NCBI RefSeq assembly: GCF_900101265.1
Contig: NZ_FMZS01000016.1
Location: forward strand, 84,030 to 148,029
DNA length: 64,000 nt
Direction of reading: 5' to 3'
Source: Massilia sp. PDC64
GTDB lineage: Bacteria > Pseudomonadota > Gammaproteobacteria > Burkholderiales > Burkholderiaceae_D
Shown here: piece after piece, positions 9,556-18,377 of the stretch
Position numbering within the stretch: position 1 is the stretch's first letter
Layout of the letters: every line of letters starts with the position of its first letter
The notes under the pieces: model-generated
Database searches by the model: none
Seen by the model: the letters and a program-made list of their open reading frames with translations, nothing else
Told to the model about the DNA's origin: nothing
Position numbers and translations under genes: made by a program

Positions 9556-10143
9556 TCATCCCGGCACCACCCCATCGATGCCGACGATACCCCGCTGCGC
9601 CGCCACGACGACGGCATGCAGCCGTGCCGACACGCCCAGCTTGCCCATCAGGTTGCGCAAATGCCAACGCACCGTGCCGACGCCGATGCCCAGGTCGCGG
9701 GCGATCTGCTTGTCGCACCGGCCGCCGGCCAGCAGCCGCAGCACGTCCGTCTCGCGGTTCGTCAGGTGTTCGCGGCACCCGCCCGCCTCCAGGTGCTTCG
9801 TCACGCCGGGACTGTAGTGCCGGTCGCCCGTCAGGATGCGCCGCACGGCGTAGCGCAGGTCCGCCGCGTCCGTATCCTCGAGCAGGTAGCCCGCCACGGC
9901 CGCCTCGCACGCGCGCAGCACGTCCGCCTCCCGGTCGCGGTGCGTGACGATGAGGACTTGCCGCCCGCGCGCGATGGCGAGACCCGTCTCGTAGTCGGCG
10001 ACGACGAGATCCGCGTGGCCTTCCGCGCCGGGTTCGGCGTCGTGCGTCGTGACCCGCCATTCGCGGTCCCGCAGCGACGCCGCGAGGCCGGCCGTCATCA
10101 GGGGCCGCGCGTGCATCACGTGGATATGGCTGCCGGTCTGCAT
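9556..10143 (-). CDS. LuxR/NarL-family response-regulator-like protein
   Basis: Transcription regulator of 195 residues. Residues 5-115 form a divergent receiver-like domain with an Asp in the expected place (VVADYETG, D50). Residues ~128-190 form the LuxR helix-turn-helix (LTNRETDVLRLLAGGRCDKQIARDLGIGVGTVRWHLRNLMGKLGV). No histidine kinase gene is adjacent. The receiver lacks an obvious acidic pair near its start, so phosphorylation is uncertain. It ends 101 bases before the GT9 gene, both leftward. Confidence 0.82.
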   Translation of the reverse strand: MQTGSHIHVMHARPLMTAGLAASLRDREWRVTTHDAEPGAEGHADLVVADYETGLAIARGRQVLIVTHRDREADVLRACEAAVAGYLLEDTDAADLRYAVRRILTGDRHYSPGVTKHLEAGGCREHLTNRETDVLRLLAGGRCDKQIARDLGIGVGTVRWHLRNLMGKLGVSARLHAVVVAAQRGIVGIDGVVPG

Positions 10144-10149
10144 GGGTCC

Positions 10150-10869
10150 TCAGCCGAAACGCACGTCGCTGACGACGATGGAGACGACCAGCGGGTCCGT
10201 CGCGTGGCCGCCGTCCGGGTTGCGCACGTAGATCAGGTGCCGCGTCGGCAGGTGGACGCCGTCGACCGTCGTGTGGTCCGAAAAATAGTGCACGGCCGGC
10301 GTGCCGCCGTTGATGTCGACGTCGTAGTCGTGGCGGCGCAGCCTGAAATCGGCGCCGACGTAGAACGTCTGGACGCGGCTGTGCGTGGCGATCGTGTCCG
10401 GATACGTCACCCGCAGCCGGTGCCACCGCTCGCCGTTCTCTTCCCATGCCGGCAGTTCCTCGAAGCCGAAACCGGGTTCCGCGAACGCGAACGGCAACGT
10501 GAGGTAGTTCCACATCGCGTAGCCGACGAAATAGGCCAGCTGCACATCGGACCATGGCGTCTCCAGGCCGAAGCCCGCGAACGACGCACGGGGGTCGTCC
10601 AGCACGTCGACCACGCTGCCATCCACCGTCTCGATGACGGCCCGCTGCGGCGTCACGGCCGTGCGGCGGTCCGCCGCGCCGAACGGGGCGTGCGACGTCC
10701 ACTGGCGCTTGAGATCTATCGCGACTTCGACTTCGTCCAGTTTGCCGCCATGTCCTTTCAGCGGCCACAGGATACCGCCCTGGCTCAGGTGCGCCGACAG
10801 GCGGTCGTGCGACTTCCAGCGGGCCAGGCCGCCGTGGGCTTCGAGAATCTGTCCGATCAGCGTGTTCAT
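10150..10869 (-). CDS. Conserved hypothetical protein in the molybdenum hydroxylase operon
   Basis: A 239-residue protein that I do not recognise. There is no signal peptide or membrane segment. It is rich in aromatic residues and beta-type stretches (for example 'WNYLTLPFAFAEPGFGFEELPAWEENGERWHRLRVTYPD'), suggesting a soluble beta-sandwich or lipocalin-like fold. The start ATG at 10869 follows AAGGAAAA. It lies 22 bases downstream of the cytochrome gene and 6 bases upstream of the LuxR gene, so it is probably the last gene, or last but one, of the iorBA-cytochrome operon. Confidence 0.65.
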   Translation of the reverse strand: MNTLIGQILEAHGGLARWKSHDRLSAHLSQGGILWPLKGHGGKLDEVEVAIDLKRQWTSHAPFGAADRRTAVTPQRAVIETVDGSVVDVLDDPRASFAGFGLETPWSDVQLAYFVGYAMWNYLTLPFAFAEPGFGFEELPAWEENGERWHRLRVTYPDTIATHSRVQTFYVGADFRLRRHDYDVDINGGTPAVHYFSDHTTVDGVHLPTRHLIYVRNPDGGHATDPLVVSIVVSDVRFG

Positions 10870-10891
10870 TTTTTTTCCTTGGTGAGTAGAT

Positions 10892-11425
10892 TCAGGGCGA
10901 GTCGGGGCACGGCAGGCCGGCATCGGCCCAGGCGACGAGGGCCTTGACGAAATCGTCGTGCGACAGCGCCGGCGTCGTGCGGTTGCCGCCGGGCTGCCAG
11001 GCCCACAGCACGAGCGGGTCGGTGCGCATGTGCTCGATCACCTCGTGCGGCGTCCTGCGGTTGCCGTTGCGGGCCGGGTCGCGCATCTGCAGGCAGACCG
11101 CCTTCTTGTCCAGCCCCTGCCACGTCATGCTGCGCGGCGCCAGGTGCCAGTCCTTCACGCCCGGCACGCGCCCGTCCGCGGAATTCGTCGCCTGGTGGCA
11201 GGCCTGGCAGCGCAGCACGGCCGAACCGTGGCCGTCCGCGCCGCGGACGACCTGCTGCGCGTGGATGACGCCCCAGTCCTTCTGGCGCGGTGCGTCCGCC
11301 TGGTGGCAATTGATGCAGCGCGGCCCCAGCACGACACTGGCCACCGGTTCGAACAGGGCCGCATCCCCGGCGCGCGCGGACGCGCACAACCCGAGCGCGA
11401 ACAGTAAAGCAAGCGTCTTACGCAT
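10892..11425 (-). CDS. Exported diheme c-type cytochrome
   Basis: Periplasmic electron carrier of 177 residues. A cleavable signal peptide (MRKTLALLFALGLCASARAG) is followed by two haem-binding motifs, CINCH (37-41) and CQACH (73-77). The protein is larger than a class I cytochrome and its remaining 100 residues lack further CxxCH motifs. The start overlaps the end of the 2Fe-2S subunit gene by 8 bases. This coupling suggests it accepts electrons from the molybdenum hydroxylase and passes them to the respiratory chain, as known for related iorAB-cytochrome sets. Confidence 0.85.
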   Translation of the reverse strand: MRKTLALLFALGLCASARAGDAALFEPVASVVLGPRCINCHQADAPRQKDWGVIHAQQVVRGADGHGSAVLRCQACHQATNSADGRVPGVKDWHLAPRSMTWQGLDKKAVCLQMRDPARNGNRRTPHEVIEHMRTDPLVLWAWQPGGNRTTPALSHDDFVKALVAWADAGLPCPDSP

Positions 11426-11873
11426 CGCCCGCCGCCTGGTGGATCGCGAGGCGGATGCGCTGGTACGTGCCGCAGCGGCAGATATTGCCCGACATGGCCT
11501 GGTCGATGTCCGTGTCCGTCGGCTTCGGGATCGCCTTCAGCAGCGCGGTCGCCGCCATGATCTGGCCGGACTGACAGTAGCCGCACTGCGGCACGTCCAG
11601 CGCGGCCCACGCCTTCTGCACGCGCTGGCCGACGGGTGTGGCGCCGATCGCTTCGATGGTCGTGATCCTGTGGCCGGCCGCGGCCGAGATCGGGGTCACG
11701 CAGGCGCGCACGGGCTGGCCGTCCAGGTGCACGGTGCAGGCGCCGCACAGCGCCATGCCGCAGCCGAACTTGGTGCCGTTCAGGTGCAGTTCGTCGCGCA
11801 GCACCCACAGCAGGGGCGTGTCCGGTTCGGCCGTCACGGCCTGTTTCTTGCCGTTGATGTTCAGTGTGATCAT
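11418..11873 (-). CDS. iorA: 2Fe-2S subunit of isoquinoline 1-oxidoreductase-type molybdenum hydroxylase
   Basis: Small iron-sulfur subunit, 151 residues, carrying electrons from the molybdenum cofactor subunit. It has the plant-type cluster set C38-C43-C46-C58 (GCGMALCGACTVH...C) and the second C97-C100...C132-C134 set (CGYCQSG, GNICRCGTY). The open frame extends far upstream, but the ATG at 11873 has GAAGGAA and matches the family N-terminus (MITLNINGKKQ). It lies 14 bases downstream of iorB. Exact substrate (an aromatic N-heterocycle or aldehyde) is not shown. Confidence 0.9.
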   Translation of the reverse strand: MITLNINGKKQAVTAEPDTPLLWVLRDELHLNGTKFGCGMALCGACTVHLDGQPVRACVTPISAAAGHRITTIEAIGATPVGQRVQKAWAALDVPQCGYCQSGQIMAATALLKAIPKPTDTDIDQAMSGNICRCGTYQRIRLAIHQAAGDA

Positions 11874-11887
11874 GTTCGTTCCTTCGT

Positions 11888-14041
11888 TCAGGCAGTGGGC
11901 AGGGTGGCGCCGATGGGCAGCTTGCGGATGCGGCGGCCGGACAGCGCGTACACGGCGTTGGCCAGCGCGGGCATCAGGGCGGCCGTTCCCGGCTCGCCCA
12001 TGCCCCCCGGCGCCTCGGTGCTGGCGACGATGTGCGTCTCGACCTTCGGCGCCTCGTGCATGCGCAGCACGCGGTAGTCGTGAAAATTGCTCTGTTCGAC
12101 GCGGCCGTCGCGGAACGTGATGTCGCCGTACAGCGCGCCGCTGATGCCGAACACGATCGCGCTTTCGACCTGGGCGCGTACCGTGTCCGGGTTCACGACC
12201 GCGCCGCAGTCCACGGCACACACGACGCGCGGCACGCGGATCTCGTTTTCCGGACCGGCGACGGCGTCGACGACGAGCGCCATGTAGGTGCCGAACGCGA
12301 ACTGCACGGACAGCCCGCGGCCGGCATTGCCCGCGCGCGGTCCCTGCCAGCCGGCCTTTTCGGCCGCCAGTTCCAGCACGCGGCGGGCGCGCGCGTCGTG
12401 GCCCAGCAGGTCGAGGCGGTAACGCAGCGGATCGGCACCGGCGGCCGCCGCCAGCTCGTCGATGAAGCTCTCGACCACGTACACGTTGTGCGTGGGGCCG
12501 ACGCCGCGCCAGAACGCGGTCGGGATATGCGGCGGTTCGTGACGCACGTACGAGACGCCGATCGCGGGGAATGCGTACGGCGGCGCCTCGGCGCCATCCA
12601 TCGTCTCGTGGTCGAAGCCGTTCTGGAAAGCTGGCGGCATGAAGCGGCCGAGCACGGACGATCCCGTCACGTGGTGCGTCCACGCGACGACCTTCCCCTG
12701 CGCGTCCAGGCCGGCGCGCACGCGGTCGTAGAAGTATGGCCGGTACATGTCGTGCTGGATGTCCTGTTCGCGCGACCACACGACCTTGACCGGGTGCGGC
12801 ACTTCGCGCGCGATCCGAACGGCCCGTTCGACGCCATCGATCTCCAGCCGGCGCCCGAAACCGCCGCCCAGCAGGTGGTTGTGCACCGTCACGCGCTCTT
12901 CCGGCAGGCCCGTCACCTTGGCCGCCACGGCGCGGGCGCGGGTGATGACCTGGGTGCCGGTCCAGATCTCGCAGCTGTCCGGCTTCACGTGCACGGTGCA
13001 GTTCATCGGCTCCATCGCGGCATGCGCGAGGAACGGCAGTTCGTAGGTCGCCTCGATCACGCGCGCGGCCTTGCCCAGCGCGGCCTCCGGGTCGCCTTCC
13101 GAGCGCACCTTCGCGCCCGCACCCTGCGCCGCCTTCGCCATGTCCGCCACGATGTCCTGCGTGGCCAGCCCCGCATTCGGACCATCGTCCCAGCGCGGCG
13201 CCAGCGCCGCGATGCCCTTGTTCGCGGCGCCCATGTTGTCCGCGACGACGGCCACGCAATCGTCCAGGCGCACGACCTGGCGCACGCCGCGGACGCGCAG
13301 CGCGGCCGCGTCGTCGGCGCCGGCCAGGCGGCCGCCGAACACGGGAGAAATGGCCAGCGCCGCCACCTTCATGCCGGGGACGACGGCATCGATGCCGTAG
13401 CGCGCCGATCCATTCAGCTTGCCGGCCGTGTCCAGGCGTTTTGCGGGGGTGCCGATCAGGCGGAACTCGCCCGCCGGTTTCAGTACGACGTCGGCGTCCT
13501 TCGGCAGCGGCAGCTTCGCCGCGTCGTCGACCAGCTGGCCGTAGCGCAGCCTGCGCCCGCTGGGCACGTGCAGCACGGTGCCCCGCTCGGCGCGGCACGA
13601 CGCCGGATCGACGTTCCAGCGGCCGGCCGCTGCGCGCACCAGCAGCACGCGCGCGGTGGCGCCGGCGCGGCGCATGGGTTCCCACGCGGCGCGGATCGTC
13701 GTCGAACCGCCCGTCACCTGGAAGCCGAGCGCGGGATTGATGAACTTGGCGTCGTCGGGCGGGGCGTGTTCCAGCACGACGTCCTTCAGGTCGATCTCGA
13801 GTTCTTCCGCGATCAGCATCGGAATGGACGTGTAAGTGCCCTGCCCCATCTCGACGTACGGCATGGTCAGGATCACCTTGCCGTCGGGACGGATGCGCAC
13901 GACGGCATTGGGGGCCAGGTCGGCGCCGGTCGCCAGCGCGGCCGCGCCGGCGGCGGGCAGCGCGAACTGGAGCAGCAGGCCGCCGCCGGCGGCGGCGCCG
14001 GCCGCGAGGAAGCGGCGCCGGGATAGAGTGGGATGGGACAC
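11888..14041 (-). CDS. iorB: Molybdopterin-binding subunit, isoquinoline 1-oxidoreductase beta type
   Basis: Large catalytic subunit, 717 residues, of a membrane-associated or periplasmic molybdenum hydroxylase. A twin-arginine signal (SRRRFLAAG, residues 7-15) is followed by xanthine-dehydrogenase-like domains: 'VEMGQGTYTSIPMLIAEEL', 'GGGFGRRLEIDGVERAVRIA', 'FWRGVGPTHNVYVVESFIDELA' and a final 'GGMGEPGTAALMPALANAVYALSGRRIRKLP'. GTG at 14041 is chosen because AGGAG lies 6 bases upstream; an ATG at 14047 sits directly against that AGGAG, and a TTG at 14068 lacks a ribosome site. First gene of the operon with iorA, the cytochrome and the hypothetical protein. Confidence 0.88.
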   Translation of the reverse strand: MSHPTLSRRRFLAAGAAAGGGLLLQFALPAAGAAALATGADLAPNAVVRIRPDGKVILTMPYVEMGQGTYTSIPMLIAEELEIDLKDVVLEHAPPDDAKFINPALGFQVTGGSTTIRAAWEPMRRAGATARVLLVRAAAGRWNVDPASCRAERGTVLHVPSGRRLRYGQLVDDAAKLPLPKDADVVLKPAGEFRLIGTPAKRLDTAGKLNGSARYGIDAVVPGMKVAALAISPVFGGRLAGADDAAALRVRGVRQVVRLDDCVAVVADNMGAANKGIAALAPRWDDGPNAGLATQDIVADMAKAAQGAGAKVRSEGDPEAALGKAARVIEATYELPFLAHAAMEPMNCTVHVKPDSCEIWTGTQVITRARAVAAKVTGLPEERVTVHNHLLGGGFGRRLEIDGVERAVRIAREVPHPVKVVWSREQDIQHDMYRPYFYDRVRAGLDAQGKVVAWTHHVTGSSVLGRFMPPAFQNGFDHETMDGAEAPPYAFPAIGVSYVRHEPPHIPTAFWRGVGPTHNVYVVESFIDELAAAAGADPLRYRLDLLGHDARARRVLELAAEKAGWQGPRAGNAGRGLSVQFAFGTYMALVVDAVAGPENEIRVPRVVCAVDCGAVVNPDTVRAQVESAIVFGISGALYGDITFRDGRVEQSNFHDYRVLRMHEAPKVETHIVASTEAPGGMGEPGTAALMPALANAVYALSGRRIRKLPIGATLPTA

Positions 14042-14149
14042 GGTCATCTCCTGTGGAATGGTTGCCAATCATTGTAGAAAGGCAATCACTCGGCCGTGGG
14101 CCATGATCGGGGCGATCCGGGCCATGGCGGCCCTGTCTTTGGATAGGGA

Positions 14150-15088
14150 TCAGTCGGGACGGCGGCGCAGGTCCTGCGGCGTCTGCCGGTACACGCGCAC
14201 GAGCGCCATGCGCATCTGCTCCGTGCTCGTGAACCCCGCTTCGCGCGCCACCGTGTCCAGCGGCAGCGCAGAATTTTCCAGCAGCGTGCGGGCGACCTCG
14301 GCGCGCATCGTCTCGATGGCGCGCGCCGGCGATTGCCCCGTCTCCGCGCGGAACGTGCGCGTGAAGTGGCGCCGGCTCATGTGCACCTGCTCCGCGAGCT
14401 CGTCGATCGACAGGGGCAGGCGCAGGTTGCGGCGCGCATAGCCGAGCGCCGTGCGGATGCGGTCGGACTTCGGGCGCATGTCGAGCAGGTTGGACGACTG
14501 CGTGTCCGCGCCGCTGCGCCAGTGGTACAGCACGAGCCGGCGCGCCACGGCGAGCGCGACCTCCTCGCCCAGATCGTCCTCCACGAGCGCGAGCGCGAGG
14601 TCGATCGACGCCGTCATGCCGGCCGAACTCCAGATCTTGCCGTCGCGGATCCACACGCGCTCCGGGTCCACGCGGATGGCCGGATGCCGCTTTTGCAGGC
14701 CCGCCGCATGCATGGCGCGCACGGCGACGAGACGGCCGTCCAGCAGGCCGGTGGGGGCCAGCAGCGCCGTGCCGTTGCAGACGGTGCCGACACGGCGCGC
14801 GCCGTTCGCGGCCGCGCGCAGCAGCGCGACGGTGTCGGCGTCGGGCACGATCGGGTCCGCCGCGCCGAACACGAGGACCGTGTCGAACGCGCCGTCGGAT
14901 GCCCGCCACGCCTGCGTTTCCAGCGTCGCGCCGGCCGAACTGCGGATGGGCGTGCCGTGCGCGGACACGGTGCGCAGGTCGTAGGGCCTGCCGCCATACT
15001 CGGTGTTGGCGAGGTCGAACACGGTCATGGCGCCGAGGTCGACGAGCTGGAAACCGGGGAACAGGAAGAAGGCGATGGATCGGTTCAT
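14150..15088 (-). CDS. GlxA-type AraC-family transcriptional regulator (DJ-1/PfpI-like sensor plus HTH)
   Basis: A 312-residue regulator. Residues 1-185 are a class I glutamine amidotransferase/DJ-1-like domain ('IAFFLFPGFQLVDLGAMTVFDLAN', 'GTVCNGTALLAPTGLLDGRLVAVR'). Residues ~215-305 hold the double AraC helix-turn-helix ('PLSIDELAEQVHMSRRHFTRTFRAETGQSPARAIETMR'). It lies upstream of iorB in the same direction (gap 108 bases) and may control that operon. An interrupted inverted repeat TTGCC...GGCAA in that gap is a possible site but weak. Confidence 0.85.
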   Translation of the reverse strand: MNRSIAFFLFPGFQLVDLGAMTVFDLANTEYGGRPYDLRTVSAHGTPIRSSAGATLETQAWRASDGAFDTVLVFGAADPIVPDADTVALLRAAANGARRVGTVCNGTALLAPTGLLDGRLVAVRAMHAAGLQKRHPAIRVDPERVWIRDGKIWSSAGMTASIDLALALVEDDLGEEVALAVARRLVLYHWRSGADTQSSNLLDMRPKSDRIRTALGYARRNLRLPLSIDELAEQVHMSRRHFTRTFRAETGQSPARAIETMRAEVARTLLENSALPLDTVAREAGFTSTEQMRMALVRVYRQTPQDLRRRPD

Positions 15089-15188
15089 GGTTCAGGGCAG
15101 ATGATCGCGCACCCTGCGGCGGGCGTTCGGACAAATTTCCCTCGTTGACGGACATGCGGGAGCCCGAAGGGTAAAGCATTGCCGCTAC

Positions 15189-15208
15189 AATTGTAAGAAC
15201 ATACAATT
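15189..15208. promoter_or_regulatory. Inverted repeat in the glxA-like/hxlR-like divergent promoter
   Basis: Perfect 7-bp arms AATTGTA and TACAATT separated by 6 bases, in an AT-rich stretch between two divergent regulator genes. It lies 31 bases before the HxlR-type ATG. This is the expected position for autoregulation by a dimeric winged-helix protein. A nearby GTACGTAC at 15230-15237 is also palindromic. Confidence 0.5.
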
Positions 15209-15238
15209 TATATCCTTACTATCATTTTTGTACGTACC

Positions 15239-15649
15239 ATGCGACCCAAACGCCTCGCTCCGAAGGGCGGCTGCCCCGTCGAACTCACTGTCTCCGTGAT
15301 CGGCGGCGCCTGGAAACCGATGATCCTGTTCCACCTGCTCGTGGACGGAAAAAAGCGTTTCATGGAGCTGTCGCGCTGCGTGCCCGGTGCGACGCAGCGC
15401 ATGCTGACCCTGCAGTTGCGCGAACTGGAGGCGGACGGGATCGTGATCCGCCACGTGTACCCGGAAGTGCCGCCGCGCGTGGAGTACGAACTCACGCCGA
15501 TCGGCAAGCAGCTGGGCGCCGTGATGCGCAGCCTGCGCGACTGGGGTATCCGCTATCGCGCGGAGCACCCGGAACTGCTCGCCGCGTGGCAGACGGAGAC
15601 CGCGCTGGACGTGTGTCCCGGCGACCGCATCGATACCGTACCGGGCTGA
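15239..15649 (+). CDS. HxlR-family winged-helix transcriptional regulator
   Basis: A 136-residue DNA-binding protein with the HxlR pattern: 'CPVELTVSVIGGAWKPMILFHLL', 'RFMELSRCVPGATQRMLTLQLRELEADGIVIRHVYPEVPPRVEYELTPIGKQL'. The early Cys (C13) typical of redox- or electrophile-sensing HxlR members is present. It is divergent from the GlxA-type gene and shares an inverted-repeat promoter with it. The next gene (PhzF-like, 96 bases on, same direction) is a plausible target. Confidence 0.88.
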   Translation: MRPKRLAPKGGCPVELTVSVIGGAWKPMILFHLLVDGKKRFMELSRCVPGATQRMLTLQLRELEADGIVIRHVYPEVPPRVEYELTPIGKQLGAVMRSLRDWGIRYRAEHPELLAAWQTETALDVCPGDRIDTVPG

Positions 15650-15745
15650 CCGCCGCTACAGTGCCGGTCGCGGTCCGCCGACTGTGCCTGTCGACGCCGG
15701 CCGCCCTTGCGTAGACTGGTCCCATCCCAACAGCACGAGGCCCGC

Positions 15746-16624
15746 ATGGCACGCCACCCGTTCAAGACCGTCGACGTCTTCACCGCCACCCCGTTCCTGG
15801 GCAATCCGCTCGCCGTCGTGTTCGACGCCGACGAGCTCTCGACCGAGCAGATGCAGCGCATCGCCAACTGGACCAACCTGTCCGAGACGACGTTCGTGCT
15901 GCGCCCCACGCAGGCCGGGGCCGACTACCGCGTGCGCATCTTCACGCCCGGCGCGGAACTGCCATTCGCGGGCCATCCCACCATCGGTACCGCGCACGCG
16001 CTGCTGGAAGCGGGCAGGATCGCGCCGCGTGCCGGCGTCCTCGTACAGGAATGCGCGCGGGGCCTGGTCCGGCTGGACGTGACGCATGCGGACGACGGCG
16101 CGCGCTGGATCGGTTTCGAGCTGCCGGCGGCGACGATCACGCCGCTGGATGCGGGGCAGGCCGATGAACTGGCGGGCATCCTGGGCACGCCGCTGGCCGG
16201 CATCGCCCCGCCGTGCCTCGTGGATGCGGGCACGCGCTGGGTCGTCGCGCAATTGCCGGACGCCCGCGCCGTGCTGGCCGCCGCGCCGGACCTGCAACGC
16301 ATGAAAGCCCACGACACGGCAACCGGCAACACGGGCGTGATCGTGTTCGGGCCGCACACCGACGGCAACGCCGCACGCATCGAGGTACGCGCGTTCGCGC
16401 CCGCGCACGGCGTGGACGAAGACCCTGTGTGCGGCAGCGGCAACGGGTCCATCGCGGCATACCTGCGCCACACGGGCCAGGTGGACACGTTCGGCCGCGA
16501 TTTCCTGTCCAGCCAGGGCGCCGCCGTCGGCCGGGCCGGCATCCTGCGCCTGCAGATCGCCGACGATGCGATCCGGGTCGGCGGCAACGCCGTCACGTGC
16601 ATCGACGGCCACCTGGCGTTTTGA
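15746..16624 (+). CDS. PhzF-family isomerase/epimerase-like protein
   Basis: A 292-residue cytoplasmic protein of the PhzF/diaminopimelate-epimerase fold. The N-terminal half carries 'TVDVFTATPFLGNPLAVVFDADELS' and the conserved catalytic Glu (NLSETTFVL, E47). The second half has 'VDEDPVCGSGNGSIAAYLRH' with the glycine-rich loop. The start at 15746 gives the usual length; an in-frame GTG/ATG further up (15707) lacks family similarity. The substrate is not predictable; most relatives outside phenazine loci are uncharacterised. Confidence 0.85.
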   Translation: MARHPFKTVDVFTATPFLGNPLAVVFDADELSTEQMQRIANWTNLSETTFVLRPTQAGADYRVRIFTPGAELPFAGHPTIGTAHALLEAGRIAPRAGVLVQECARGLVRLDVTHADDGARWIGFELPAATITPLDAGQADELAGILGTPLAGIAPPCLVDAGTRWVVAQLPDARAVLAAAPDLQRMKAHDTATGNTGVIVFGPHTDGNAARIEVRAFAPAHGVDEDPVCGSGNGSIAAYLRHTGQVDTFGRDFLSSQGAAVGRAGILRLQIADDAIRVGGNAVTCIDGHLAF

Positions 16625-16688
16625 GGTCTTGCTCGAACCGCCGGGCCGGGCTACGCTGGCGGTTTCGATCACGGCACGGAGAACGCGC

Positions 16689-17039
16689 ATGGCAACGGAC
16701 AGGAGCTTCATCGACTACGTCGCGGAAGTGGTGGGATTGGGGGCGCGGCTGACGCACCGGAAGATGTTCGGCGAATACGCCCTGTACGTGGACGACAAGG
16801 TCGTCGCCTTCGCGTGCGACGGCAGCCTGTTCGTCAAGCCGTCCGAGGCCGCCGCGCGGCTCGCGCCCGACCTGCCGCAAGGGCCGCCCTACCCCGGCGC
16901 CAAGGATTACCCCATCGCGGACGAACTGCTCGACGAGCCGGAAGCGCTGCGCCGCCTGCTGCTCGAGACGGCCGCGATCATGCCGCCGCCGAAGCCGAAG
17001 AAGCCGGCCACATCGCGTGCGAAAGGGCGTGCGGGCTGA
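16689..17039 (+). CDS. TfoX/Sxy N-terminal-domain protein
   Basis: A 116-residue protein with only the TfoX N-terminal domain ('FIDYVAEVVGLGARLTHRKMFGEYALYVDDKVVAFACDGSLFVKPSEAA', 'PYPGAKDYPIADELLDEPEALRRLLLETA'). It is followed by a Pro/Lys-rich tail. Full-length TfoX competence regulators have a further C-terminal domain that is missing here, so a competence role is doubtful. It is 64 bases after the PhzF gene. Confidence 0.82.
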   Translation: MATDRSFIDYVAEVVGLGARLTHRKMFGEYALYVDDKVVAFACDGSLFVKPSEAAARLAPDLPQGPPYPGAKDYPIADELLDEPEALRRLLLETAAIMPPPKPKKPATSRAKGRAG

Positions 17040-17172
17040 CGGCGCGATATCGCGGTCGTGACCGTTCGTGACTTTTCCGCTTCGCCGGGCTCCTATGCTG
17101 GGGTACGCGGCCAGGATCGGCTACATCCATACGTCGCCGCATCCTGCAATCCTTAAAAACCTGGAAACCGAA

Positions 17173-17547
17173 TTGCGAAACTTTAGCCGTCCCCTCGTCC
17201 TCGCCGCACTCGCATCAGGCCTGAACGCATACGCTGCCGATGTATCGAAAGAGCTGTCCTGGTCCTCGGTGCAACTGGAAGGCGCCCACTTGCAATTGGT
17301 CAGTCCGAAGGAGAAGGACCGTTCCCAGGATCTGTATTTTTCGAAGGACGGCAACCTGGTCATCACGAGCTGCATCAAAGGCACATGCACGGGCCCGGTG
17401 ATCGTCTGGAAAATCGAAAACAACCGCCTCAAGACGGGCTATGCACCGAGCGAAGGCGATGCGCTGGTCAACGTACAGGGCAACCGGCTCACGCTTCGGG
17501 AGCCTTCCGGAAAGATCGTCGTGTATGAAATCAGGGGCAGGCGCTGA
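17173..17547 (+). CDS. Small exported protein of unknown function
   Basis: About 124 residues. A signal peptide (LRNFSRPLVLAALASGLNAYAAD) is followed by a beta-rich domain with one likely disulphide (SCIKGTC). The start is uncertain: the frame opens at 17068, but the signal peptide fits a TTG at 17173 with GGAAA upstream. It is followed 2 bases later by a membrane-protein gene. I do not recognise the family. Confidence 0.6.
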   Translation: MRNFSRPLVLAALASGLNAYAADVSKELSWSSVQLEGAHLQLVSPKEKDRSQDLYFSKDGNLVITSCIKGTCTGPVIVWKIENNRLKTGYAPSEGDALVNVQGNRLTLREPSGKIVVYEIRGRR

Positions 17548-17549
17548 CC

Positions 17550-18356
17550 ATGCGCTCCAGCGGAGGCGAGGCCGTCATGCGCATGTTCTCGAAGCCGATC
17601 GGCCGCGGGCTTCTGCTGCTCCTGATTTGCAATGCCATTCCTTCGTATGAGCGCATCTTCGACACCTTCCGGCCGTCCTGGACTGCCCTCGGAAGAGATG
17701 ATCTGGAAAAGAGAACGGGCACCTTCGTACGGGTGAAAGATGGGATCGTATTTGCCATCAACCTCGACACCTGGGACGTTCACTTCAGGGAGCGTTGGCA
17801 TCGGTTTCGAATCGGCTACCCACTCAGTCCCATCACAATCGATTTCGAGCAAAGGAAGAAGCAGATCCAGGGGCGTATCGAGACGAACTGGCTTGTCCTT
17901 CGGCTGGCCATCACGTGCATGCTCTGGATGCTATTGGAATCGTGCCTGTTCCTGAGCAGGGGAGAATCGTCCCGGCCCCGCTTGCGGGCGCGAACCGGCT
18001 GGCATGCCCGCCTGAACAACTCCTTCATTCACGGCGTCGCGGCCTATTCTGCCTTTGCCTCGCCCCCTTACTTTCACAGCAACCTGGCCTGGTGGCTGGC
18101 CGCGATGATCTGCGTCTACGCGGGGTGGCATCATCGACGTAACGTGGCCGCCTTCCTCGGTGGCATAGTCCTGGCCATCCTCGGCTGGACCACCTTCGGT
18201 ATCCTGAGTTCGCCCGGCGTTGGCGCGGGTGTCTTCTTCATGGTCCCGTTCGCGCTGCTCGTCCTCCTGCCGGAGGCGCTTGCAGCGTACGTTGTCGGTC
18301 GGGTACTCTTCATGATCGCGCACCGAAGCATCGGCAGCACTGGAGGCGACGCCTGA
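17550..18356 (+). CDS. Multi-pass membrane protein, unknown function
   Basis: A 268-residue protein. There is a hydrophobic segment near residues 19-33, an extracytoplasmic stretch of ~80 residues, then about four or five membrane helices (near 115-133, 160-175, 178-193, 204-222, 225-250). The start may be at 17550, directly after the previous stop, or at 17577 (MRMFSK). Codon use is less GC-biased than in neighbouring enzymes. No family recognised. It probably forms a two-gene unit with the exported protein before it. Confidence 0.6.
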   Translation: MRSSGGEAVMRMFSKPIGRGLLLLLICNAIPSYERIFDTFRPSWTALGRDDLEKRTGTFVRVKDGIVFAINLDTWDVHFRERWHRFRIGYPLSPITIDFEQRKKQIQGRIETNWLVLRLAITCMLWMLLESCLFLSRGESSRPRLRARTGWHARLNNSFIHGVAAYSAFASPPYFHSNLAWWLAAMICVYAGWHHRRNVAAFLGGIVLAILGWTTFGILSSPGVGAGVFFMVPFALLVLLPEALAAYVVGRVLFMIAHRSIGSTGGDA

Positions 18357-18377
18357 CCCATGCCCCCATCCGGCGCT

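Noticed and set aside
11418..15206. A 1,262-codon minus-strand frame covering iorA, iorB and glxA regions
   Set aside because: Only its last 151 codons (the 2Fe-2S protein) are coding; the rest is out of frame with IorB and GlxA-type proteins.
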